Source: Intoshia linei (lineage: Eukaryota; Orthonectida; Rhopaluridae). From it: a DNA stretch of 43,699 nt. Positions 10,452-19,595 of this stretch are shown here, piece after piece; within the stretch, counting starts at the first letter, position 1; each line of letters opens with the position of its first letter. The stretch spans positions 1 through 43,699 of the forward strand of contig LWCA01000179.1 in NCBI GenBank assembly GCA_001642005.1. The letters run 5' to 3'. Under the pieces are notes generated by a model, which ran no database searches, was not told where the DNA came from, and saw only the letters and a list, made by a program, of their open reading frames with translations. A program made the position numbers and the translations under genes.

Positions 10452-13400
10452 TTATAGATGCGGGTTTTTCTTCTTTTGAGTACTGATATACAAGACTAAA
10501 TTAAAACATACACCTATAATCAAAATTGAAAATCAATCGTTTGGATAGTGGTTCACAAACAACGAATATCATTATGTCATTTTTTCTCAACCTATTTTCC
10601 ATTGGGACACACTTGGAAGCAATTAAAATATTTTGGCGCTCCAGCAAATAAAAAAATTGTAAAATTGATTAAAAAAAGTGGTTTCAATACAATAAACTAA
10701 AATTCCAAGTAACTGACCTCTATGAAATGGTATATACCAGCCATTCTCAACGAGGTACATGTGGACCTCAGGGGTTCACAGCCGTTTTTTAGGGCCAATA
10801 AAAAATTATTTAGAGAAATAACAAAAGTGAAAATAATATTTTGGCAATGATAGTAATTATTTCTAATTAATGCGTTTAATTTAATATCTTTTTTACATTA
10901 CGACTAAATTTAAATGAATATATTAAATACTCCATATAAACGTTAAACAAATAATTCTGTATCATTCACTTATATAAAATCTAATGTGTGTGTTACCGTT
11001 TATTTTAAAAAAATTAAAACCACAAATTACCCTATGTTTAAAAAATGTAATCAATTACTAATGATACATAAAATTTAAAAATAATGATTTTCAAACCCGT
11101 CAGAGAAAGTATGTTTTTTACCTTGAAGTACTCAATTTCGGAAAATCAAATTTGCGATGCTGCATCACTCTTGAAAAACTGTATTACCAATTGGTTTTTT
11201 TGAAATAAACGGTAATACCCACATAACATTTTATATATTATTACTAAAACCCAATCATTTTTGCTTAAATTCAACCATTTTTCAATAGAATGAACAAAGT
11301 CTATTGAACAAAACTTGTAAATTTCAATGATACGATTTGACAAGTGAGCCAAGTGAACCTTATTTACTCATAAAATCTAGATCTTTCATGATTTTTTTGT
11401 TATTCACTATTGATAAATTTAATTTATGAAGGTGTAGATTTTTTGAAGTATGTTAAAAAATACGCCAAGTATGTATTTTCAACACGAAAACACACTTTTT
11501 GCTACATTGGAATAGAGGAATTATTTTGGTTCTACAAATCAAAGCTGCAGTAAACCTACACCAGCCATTCTCAACAGGGTCCATGAAAATTATATACATT
11601 TATTACATATTATAGACATTTTCAGTAACATAAAGTCGTTTTTAAAACATAAAGGCTCATAAATATTAATATAAAACGTGAAAATCATGTAAAAGTAAAT
11701 TCTTTGGAATTTAATTAAATTACTTAACAGTGTAAAAACTTATTGGGAAATCTCTATTGTTCTATTTTAGGAGCAGCGGTTTTATTTAATTATTTTATTA
11801 AAATTTATGACTGAGCCAAGTTTCTAGTCATAAAAAAAGCTTTAAATTTCGTACTGAAAATGGGACAAAAAACCAGTCAATATTCATGATTCTATGAAAC
11901 ATCAACCAAGGGTTATAAAATATTAATTCTTCACAGGGAAAATAGATAATATATGGTTTTTATTGATCTGATAAAATATGTAGTAAACAATTAATAATGT
12001 ACTGTAAACAATACCTGAAAAACATGTTCCATTTTATGAACATTGACGGGTTATAGGTTAATATTAATAATTCATCAAGTTTATCACCTCGCAAAAATAG
12101 AGCACTCCATGTCTTTTGACTATCATTCGTTTCACCAAAATGTAATAATTCATTAAAAATTGTCATTATTATTAATTTTTTTTAGGGGTCCACAGCGAAA
12201 AAGAGTTGAGAATGCCTGACCTACACTATACTGAAATGATAAAACAAACTTTTGAAATTTTTAAACTGGTCTATTTAATCACATATTGAGAGATTGAAAT
12301 TCCATGAAAACTTCCGTAAATATTAGTGTTTGAGAAGGAATCCATTTAGTAAACTACAAATACCATTATTTCCTCGAATAAAACAATCGCCCAATTTGCT
12401 TCTCAACTGTCCACTAATATATTCTTCAGTTTGTTCCAATGCAATATTCATATAACCGTCCAAACATGTCAAAACTCCTAAAATATGAATCATATTAATT
12501 TTGTCACATTAAATCAGTGGTCCCTATTAGGGTTCATGAGATTTAAATAAAATATAAAAAAAATTTATCAACTTTTGTTTATAATATATATATTTTTATA
12601 GGAGAATTTTTAATATTTATTACAGATTTGGCAGATATTTTGAATTTATCTTAAAAGCTAGACGACCGGTACAATATTATTTAAAAAATCCCACTTTATC
12701 CAATCATTAACAAAATTTAATATAAAAATACGAATTTATCACATCTTTTCAAAACAAATTGTTATTCCAACCTTACAATAAAAATCTAATTTTATCAACG
12801 CTTAAGGGAAATATCCTGTTTTTCCAATATTTTTTTAAGAATCCGATTTTACCAAATCTTATGAAAAAAAACTTTAATTTTTTCATAAATGTTTTATATT
12901 TCATGTTTCCTTTGGGGTCCAAAAAAATAAATACTTTGAAATGGGGGTCCGTACACTATTTAAATCGGGGACCACTGCATTAAATGAACAGCGATCTTGA
13001 GCCAAATCAGAACCTATTGTGCGTCGAGAGTCTCGACTCGAGACCCATCTTGGGACCTCGACTAAATTTTTGTAAAATGGTGCCATTTTTCCCCCCAAAT
13101 TGAGCGTTAAAAAATTAAATTCTTGAAAATCATAACTATGCTGTGTGTTAAACTTAAAATGTCAAAATAAGATATTTATAAAGGTCCGTGGCAGTTAAGA
13201 CGAGGCAATTTGGAGTGTAGGTTTAAATTAAATCTTAGTTCATTGATTTTAAGTTTCGCATCGCCCATATCATCCACAAATTAGATAAAATGCATAACAA
13301 ATGCAATAAAAAAATGCAATAAAAAAATGCAAGGAAAACAGGAAACTAAATAAAAAATATCAAAATCTATTTGCAGCGTATTACACGGGTTCATAAGTCA

Positions 13401-13598
13401 TTTAATATTAAAAAAATAATGCAATATAAAACTCCATTCTATTACTATTAATACATTTAAATTTTTATATAAATCTTAAATCAAATTAACAAAATCACAA
13501 AAATTACCTCTATAATCTGTTCCAGAATTGAGTTTAATAACAACTGGATTACCGACAACGGATTTAAGAAATTCAGATGGATTTTTCTTTTTATTCAT
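10452..13598 (-). CDS. LSM6: U6 snRNA-associated Sm-like protein LSm6
   Basis: Subunit of the Lsm1-7 (mRNA decapping) and Lsm2-8 (U6 snRNA) rings. Three minus-strand exons: 13598-13508, 12477-12364 and 10495-10452. Together they are 249 nt, 82 aa; the human protein is 80. The Sm1 motif is VVIKLNSGTDYRG and continues as LDGYMNIALEQTEEY. The Sm2 motif IRGNN is split by intron 2 and resumes as VLYISTQKKK in a 44-nt last exon. The start MNKKKNPSEFL matches the family; an in-frame upstream ATG near 13709 would add an unmatched hydrophobic leader and is rejected. Introns of 1,030 and 1,868 nt are far larger than usual here because hAT elements sit in both. Confidence 0.97.
10738..10800 (+). mobile_element. 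hAT terminus inside LSM6 intron 2
   Basis: Starts CAGCCATTCTCAAC, the same 14-base terminus as the complete element at 11562, followed by GTGGACCTCAGGGGTTCACAG. No right end was found, so this is probably a truncated copy. Another degraded terminus (TAGTGGTTCACAAAC) lies at about 10546. Confidence 0.5.
11562..12218. mobile_element. hAT element (657 bp) with perfect 8-bp target duplication
   Basis: The left end is CAGCCATTCTCAAC; the right end reads GTTGAGAATGCCTG, giving inverted termini that match at 13 of 14 positions. The flanks are ACCTACAC at 11554-11561 and ACCTACAC at 12219-12226, a perfect 8-bp target-site duplication as produced by hAT transposases. No intact transposase is present; the longest open frame (about 68 codons, minus strand) was not recognised. 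It lies within LSM6 intron 2 in non-coding sequence. Confidence 0.9.
12515..12977. mobile_element. hAT MITE (463 bp) in LSM6 intron 1
   Basis: The termini are CAGTGGTCCC on the left and GGGGACCACTG on the right, flanked by perfect 8-bp duplications CATTAAAT at 12507-12514 and 12978-12985. Its interior matches, in inverted orientation, the larger element at 16707-18128; for example GAGATTTAAATAAA, ATCAACTTTTGTT and CAGATTTG are shared. It is therefore an internally deleted, non-autonomous derivative of that family. The interior carries several degenerate copies of a roughly 35-bp unit. Confidence 0.88.
13023..13037. repeat. Short GC-rich hairpin in LSM6 intron 1
   Basis: GTCGAGAGTCTCGAC forms a 7-bp inverted repeat around one base. 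It is followed by GACTCGAGACC and GGGACCTCGAC, an unusually GC-rich island for this region. It could be a remnant transposon end. No function is assigned. Confidence 0.35.
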
Positions 13599-13750
13599 AA
13601 ATAATATCAATAAAAAAAAATTTATAAAAACGATAATTAATTGGTATCCATGAATTAGTTTATATGGAACCGATAATACTTTGAAATTATTTTTTGTAAC
13701 ATTTATCATTGTTGTTTACATAAAATTTGATTATTGGAAAATTTATTTAA
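13599..13750. promoter_or_regulatory. Shared divergent promoter region LSM6/HADHA
   Basis: Only 152 bp separate the start codons of LSM6 (minus) and HADHA (plus), so both promoters and 5' UTRs must fit here or overlap. No TATA or other motif is asserted; the assignment rests on spacing alone. Confidence 0.5.
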
Positions 13751-16432
13751 ATGTTTAATTTAATTCGGAGAGCGTCATGCTCGAAGTATCAAGTAGTGAA
13801 ACTGTCAAATTGGCAAAAATTAGGATTTAGATTTAATTCAAATAAGGTATTCTAATTAATTGAATTAATTATCCTTCGATATTTGTCTATTGAATTGTTG
13901 AAAATAATTTACAAAATATTTAAATTAAAGTTTTGAAATTTCTTTGAGGTCATTTATTCAAGATTGAATATCTTATTTTGTACATTTTTAGTTGTTTTCT
14001 ACTAATATTGAACCAAAATACAGTATTACTAACCGGATAGCCGTTGTTAATTTGAACACACGAAACAATAAGGTCAATGTTATTAATAAAGCCATGATTA
14101 ATCATTTTGATCAAATTATTGATGAAATTACTAATGATTCGAATGTAGATGGTAATATTTATACTCCACTGTTAATATGATTTCAAACCTTATGGATCTT
14201 TTGACCCCTTTGTAAACAATGTTGGGTTTTGCCATTGTTGTATAAAGTACCTGTTTTGTAAAAATGGAAAGGTCCAAGGGTTACAAAATTGAATTCATGC
14301 CGAAATTTTTTTGCAAGGGATCCCTTGATTGTGTAATTTGATTTATTTTAATTTATAAACATTTAGGTGTATTGTTCATTTCAACAAAAAAAGATAGCTT
14401 CATTGCCGGCGCTGATGTCAATATGATTACTGATTGTGGCACCGTAAAGGATGCAACTGCTCTAGCAAAAGAAGGACAGCGGATTATGGCAAAAATTGAA
14501 TCATCAACGAAACCAATCGTAGCTGCCATATCTGGGACTTGCTTGGGAGGTGGATTTGAATTTGCTTTATCATGCCACTACAGAATTGCAACTGACACTC
14601 CCTCTACAGTGTTTGGTTTTCCAGAAATATTATTGGGGTTACTTCCAGGCTCAGGAGGAACACAAAGAAGTATTCAGTTGGCTCCGCTGACAGATGCTAT
14701 AGATCTAATGATGACGGGTCGTAGAATAAACGCCAAAAAAGCAAAAAAATTGGGTCTAGTCAACCAAGTAGTGTCCAAACTTGGACCAGGTGTCAATTAT
14801 GACTCTTCTAAAGAAACGATGGCATATTTGCGTCAGATTGGTTTAGAAAAAGTAGAAGAACTTGTTAAAAATAAAGATAAAAAAATTCCAAAAAGAAAGC
14901 CCTCTTGGTTTGAATACATTTTAGACGGAGCAATAAAGTATGATTACGTAAGAAATTTAATGTTGGATAGAATACGAAAACAGGTTTTGAAAAAAACAAA
15001 TGGACTGTATCCAGCACCCTTAAAAATTATTGAGGTTATCAAAGAAACGATACAAAAAGGTGCCGGCAACTGTTATGATTTTGAAGCCGAAAAATTTGGA
15101 GAATTGGTGGTTACAAATGAATCAAAATCTCTAATTTCCTTATTTAACGGTCAAACAATTTGCAAAAAGAATAAATTTACAATCGACGAAAAATTATCCC
15201 CTGAAATTGGCATTTTAGGTGGAGGTTTAATGGGATCCGGTATAGCCTATGTCAGTATGAATAAAGGCATGAACGTAACTTTAAAAGATGTTAATACCCC
15301 CGCGCTACATAGAGCTTCTAAAAACATATCCAAACTAGTCAATGGCTTGGTAAAACGCAGAAAAATTTCAAAATTTGAAGGTGAAAAGTTTCAAAGTCGA
15401 TTAAACCTGACTACAAATTATCGAGACTTTTCAAAAACTAAATTTATAATTGAAGCTGTTTTTGAGGATTTAAAATTAAAACATGCCGTAATTCAAGATC
15501 TGGAAAAGGTTGTTGGAACCGATACAATCATTGCTACAAACACATCAGCACTTCCCATTTCAGAGATTAGTAAAGCTAGCAAACGACCTGAGAATATCAT
15601 TGGAATGCATTATTTTTCACCGGTCGATAAAATGCAATTGGTGGAAATAATTTCTACAAGCAAAACTTCAGATCGAGCAAAAGCTCTCACAAACAAATTG
15701 GCTCTAAACCAAGGAAAAATTGTCATCAATGTTAGGGATGCACCTGGTTTTTTTACAACTAGAGCATTAATACCCAACGTAATTGAATTGACCAATATGG
15801 CTCTAGAAGGTATGTCATTCAATAGAATTGAAAAATTGACCAAAAAACTTGGATTACCGATCGGAGGATTAACCCTAATAGACGAAGTTGGCATTGATGT
15901 AATACACCATATTGTTCCGAATGTTTCTAAAAATTTTCAACTGCGTATGTCAGACAGTCAAAATTGCATAAACGTTTTGCGGGATATGGAAAAATCAAAT
16001 TTATTGGGTCGCAAATCGGGAAAAGGCTACTTTGTGTACTCTAAAGATAAATCTAGCGCTAGACAAGAGTGTACAGAAACAAAAGATATTATTAAGAAAT
16101 ATTCACATCCAAACCCAAATTCACTTTTGAATTTATCTGAGACTGACATGTTTAATGTCGGTATGAAACGAATAATGTTTCGTCTTGTCAATGAATGCGT
16201 TGCCTGTCTTGAAGAAAATATTATTTCAAGCCCTGTTGAAGGAGACATTGGTGCTGTTTTTGGAATCGGTTTTCCTCCGTTCCATGGAGGTCCGTTTAGG
16301 TATGTTGATGTTTATGGTGCTAAGAAATTGGTAGACGAGATGAATCAAATTGCTGATAAGTATGGAAGCGTCTTTTTACCAAATCAATTGTTGGTAGACT
16401 ATGCTAATCAGAATAAAAAATTTTACCAATAA
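13751..16432 (+). CDS. HADHA: Mitochondrial trifunctional protein alpha subunit
   Basis: Carries 2-enoyl-CoA hydratase and long-chain 3-hydroxyacyl-CoA dehydrogenase activities of mitochondrial beta-oxidation, and pairs with the thiolase HADHB. Exons: 13751-13846, 13992-14151 and 14367-16432. Together they are 2,322 nt, 773 aa; the human protein is 763. Residues 1-32 are Arg/Lys/Ser-rich, as expected for a matrix-targeting peptide. The hydratase domain shows FIAGADVN and GTCLGGGFEFALSC with catalytic glutamates at about Glu150 and Glu172 (GFPEILLG). The dehydrogenase has a Rossmann GILGGGLMGSG at about 368-378 and the catalytic His in GMHYFSPVDKM at about 501, and ends with GFPPFHGGPFRYVD. 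Introns are 145 and 215 nt. An AATAAA overlaps the stop codon (16429-16434), a likely polyadenylation signal. Confidence 0.98.
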
Positions 16433-16493
16433 ATCATTAAACAATTAAAATACGTTTAATTAAAAAATGTGTTTTAATCAGTTGATTGTAGAT
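16433..16493. terminator. 61-bp convergent 3' junction HADHA/CHMP5
   Basis: The two stop codons face each other 61 bp apart. On both strands an AATAAA hexamer overlaps the end of the coding sequence (16429-16434 plus; 16497-16502 read on the minus strand). The transcripts therefore almost certainly overlap at their 3' ends. Confidence 0.6.
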
Positions 16494-19382
16494 TCATTTA
16501 TTCGTGACTGGTAAACCAAATTCATCTACTTCAATCTAAATTTTTAATATTTAAATATTTTACCTTTCCATGAACATTAGTTGTTAAACAAAAATTATAG
16601 TAGTCAACCATGAATAAGTTAAAAAATTTCGCGCAACCTTTCAAAAAAATATTGTGCAAATTGAGAAAAATTTTAACTTTTTGATAAATTATTTGAGAGT
16701 TTAAGGCAGTGGTTCTCGATTAAAATAGTGTATGTACCCCATTTCAAAATTTTAATTTTTTTTGACCCAAAACAAAATATAAAACATTTATGAAAAAATA
16801 AAATTGTTGTTTCACATAAGATTTGGTAAAACCTTTTTTTTTTAAAAAATATTTGAAAAAGGGGATTTTTTCATTAAGGGTTGTTAAAATTAGATTTTGG
16901 ATTAGGAAATTGTTGCTCATAAGATTTGATAAAATAGGATATTTTTATTTTGGGATTGGAATAAGAGGTTATTCTTATAAGATGATAGAATCGTGTTTTT
17001 CAAATAAATATTGGAAAAACGGATGTTTCCCTTGAGGCTTAGAATGGTATTTTGGATTAAATTTTATTAATTGGGTTTTATAAAATTTTTGACCATAGTT
17101 TTTTCGATTGAAAATAGTTTTTATACAACTGTTTTAAAGTACACTTCTTGTTAACCCTTCAGCTAAAATTTTAACAATATAATAAAACGAGTGCAAATTT
17201 GAATCGAAAAAGGTGTTTTCATTAACGTTTCAATTGATGATTGCATGTTAAAATAAAATATAAATGACATTACGATCACTGATGTAAGAAAACGAAAACG
17301 TTAATCAAATAATAAGGGTTATACAACAAATTTTCTATTTTCTCAAATTGATTCACGATATTATTTCTTATAAATTACATATATGTAATACATATACAAT
17401 GTATATTATACATTTATAATAATTTTTAGTCATAAAATGAAATATAAAACAATAAAAATTGAATAAGTGTTAAAATTGTAATAATGAATAAATAAATCAT
17501 GAAAAATATTTGAAAAAACTGTAAAATAAGAAATATGTGTAAAAAATTGTTATAACCAATAAAAATTTATATTATAACGCGGGCCGCATAATTGACACCC
17601 TAATCAAAACTCTTGACAATGATAAGTTACTCAGAGGGATTTGACGAGTAAATTCAGTTGGATTTTTATTCATTAAAGTCGAAATAGCTAGTAAAATTAC
17701 AGTTTCTCCCAATGTGTGAGGTTTACAAGCTTTTGCTATAATTTTTGAAATTTCATAAGAAGCTGTTTAAATTTTTATCTTTCTTGATGACTTCATTGAT
17801 AAAGATATTGTTCATTTTAATCGATTTAAATTGTCACGTAGATTTGTAAAATACTCTAGTGATGCATTTTTTCGTTGCCCCAAATTTTTCTTGTGGACCC
17901 CCTAGATGTGTAATTTCTCCTGTGGACCCAAACATTTCATGTGGGCCACTAAGGGGTCCACATGGACCCCCTGGGAACCACTAGTCTAGGCTTTGGGATA
18001 AATTCCCAACATCTGGCAAATCTGTAATAAAAATTAACAAAAGTTGATAAAATTTATTTAAATCTCACGACTACAAAAATATAGTTTTGGACCCAAGAAG
18101 TCCAGAGACTCACAATCGGGAACCACTGATTTAAGAATAATTATATAAAAATATGTGAATATATAAATTGTTATCATGTAATTTTGAAACACTAAGCAAT
18201 ATCATAAAAATCAACATATAAATAATTTAAAATTACAATTGTATCTTAAAAATACCTTGTCTTTATTATCTACATTTGAAGTAGAATTAATAGTACAAGT
18301 AGGAGCATCAGGAGCATTAATAGTAACATCATCAAGTAAATTCATATCATCCTCATCTAAAGCTTCCAACTCATCCAAAAGTTCATCTTCATTGTACATG
18401 TCATCTACATCTGGTCCAGCTATAATTTCTTGAATTTCTTCATGATCCTCACGGATATCAATTAAGTCATCATTCATATCCTATATATTAACATTAACAA
18501 TTACACGTCAACTAAGAATTCAAAATTACATGTAATTTATCAATATTAATAGATTTGGTTTGTTTTTTATAGGTTTTAACAACTTCTTTTTGCAAATTAA
18601 TCTAAAAAAAATTTTCAATATTATTTTCAAGTATTAAGTAACCATTTCATGAGTAGCTTTAACATCTTCCAACATTTGTACATTCTGATCCATATTATCA
18701 ATCATTGACCATTGCTTGGACATATTTGCTTCATATCTAAATGTTTAATTTTTAATTTTTTTTAAAAGTTAAATTACTTTTTTCGATGTTTCAGTAAATG
18801 CAATAATCTTTGTTGTTTTGCTTTCTATATATGATTTTTTTATTATTGTAAAAGTACACTATTAAACTTGAACCTATTGGATTACCTTAGCTGGGCCAGG
18901 TCGTAAACGATCGTATTCTTTTTTAACTACCAAAAGTTGTTTGTTTATTTTGTTTATATTCTTTTCCATATTTTCAATCCTTTCATTTTTCTAAAATCTA
19001 AATTAATTTTGCAAACACGGTATTTTTTATCAGAGTAAAATAAAAATACAAATGTATATAAAAAAAATTTCACTGTTTATATACAAAAAAGTTGGGTCTC
19101 TAAAACAAGGTTCTAAAATTTAATTGATTTAATCAAAATAACGAAAAATATAATTGTAATAATAAGAAATTAAATTTGGTTTGAAATCATATAATACAGT
19201 GTAGTAGAAAGCTTGCCAACAATTTAGTGTAAGTATAAAATACACAGAAAAAATTATTTAAATGGAATGAAAACAGAAAATTAGAAACAAATATAAAAAT
19301 AGTATACCTTTTGAATAATATTATTGGACCTATCTTCGACACCTGGTCCAGGATCTTTTTTCTTTCCGAAAAAGTTGTGCAT
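16494..19382 (-). CDS. CHMP5: Charged multivesicular body protein 5 (ESCRT-III)
   Basis: ESCRT-III accessory protein of late endosomes that binds LIP5/VTA1 and regulates VPS4. Exons (minus): 19382-19308, 18990-18886, 18824-18778, 18736-18643, 18601-18530, 18480-18256 and 16535-16494. They join to 660 nt, 219 aa, the same length as human CHMP5. It starts MHNFFGKKK, has the basic helical N-terminal core (RPGPAK, KAKQQRLLHLLKHRKKYE), an acidic C-terminal half (LLDELEALDEDDM) and the family-specific tail VDEFGLPVTNK. That tail lies on a 42-nt exon found beyond a 1.72-kb intron filled by a hAT transposon. Reading through the donor at 18255 would give a shorter unmatched tail and is less likely. 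Confidence 0.96.
16707..18128. mobile_element. hAT transposon (1.42 kb) in the last CHMP5 intron
   Basis: The left end is CAGTGGTTCTCGATT; the right end, reverse complemented, is CAGTGGTTCCCGATT, so 14 of 15 terminal bases match. The flanks GTTTAAGG (16699-16706) and ATTTAAGA (18129-18136) share a 6-bp core and fit a decayed 8-bp target duplication. The interior holds a transposase remnant at about 17590-17770 (minus), direct copies of a roughly 60-bp AT-rich unit at 16810-17000, and another hAT-type terminus ending at about 17992 (reverse complement CTAGTGGTTCCCAGGGGGTC). It may therefore be a nested or composite insertion. Confidence 0.82.
17590..17770 (-). pseudogene. hAT transposase remnant (ZBED5/FAM200-like)
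   Basis: The minus-strand frame reads ASYEISKIIAKACKPHTLGE and, shortly after, QIPLSNLSLSRV. This matches the conserved stretch of ZBED5/FAM200-type hAT transposases, in which an AKxxKPHTIGE motif is followed by IPLSNxTVSRR. The fragment lacks the BED zinc finger, the catalytic core and the C-terminal dimerisation region. The segment between the motifs is shortened, so it is inactive. Confidence 0.7.
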
Positions 19383-19595
19383 TATAATTGTATTATAGGC
19401 GAATAAATAAATGTAGTCACGTAATCGTCAATAGTAAAAAATAAAGTACATAATGATAATACAGTACAAGAATCTAACAAGATATGATATAAGAATAATA
19501 TACAAATGAAAATTGCAAATGTACTTTATGCTAGATGTCAAGTATGAATTAAGTCTCTCATTTTAATATATTATTTGTTTCAGACTCATTGCATT
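19383..19595. promoter_or_regulatory. Shared divergent promoter region CHMP5/SLC30A9
   Basis: 213 bp lie between the start codons of CHMP5 (minus) and SLC30A9 (plus). A TTTGTTTCAG sequence at 19573 ends 22 bp before the SLC30A9 ATG and could be a 5' UTR splice acceptor or a trans-splice site. No other motif is claimed. Confidence 0.45.

Noticed and set aside
12320-12363. Read-through LSM6 end after IRGNN (GICSLLNGF)
   Set aside because: Splicing the GTATTT donor to the exon at 10495 restores VLYISTQ, which completes the Sm2 strand.
13599-13709. An upstream in-frame ATG giving LSM6 a 37-residue hydrophobic leader
   Set aside because: LSm6 proteins start directly at the conserved helix (MNKKKNPSEFL here). 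The leader is AT-biased and lies in the shared promoter region.
18211-18255. Read-through CHMP5 C-terminus ending NCNFKLFIC
   Set aside because: The donor after GACAAG leads to a downstream exon encoding VDEFGLPVTNK, the family-specific CHMP5 tail, and gives exactly 219 aa.
18239-18433. A Ser-rich plus-strand open frame
   Set aside because: It is antisense to the acidic CHMP5 exon 6; there is no independent evidence.
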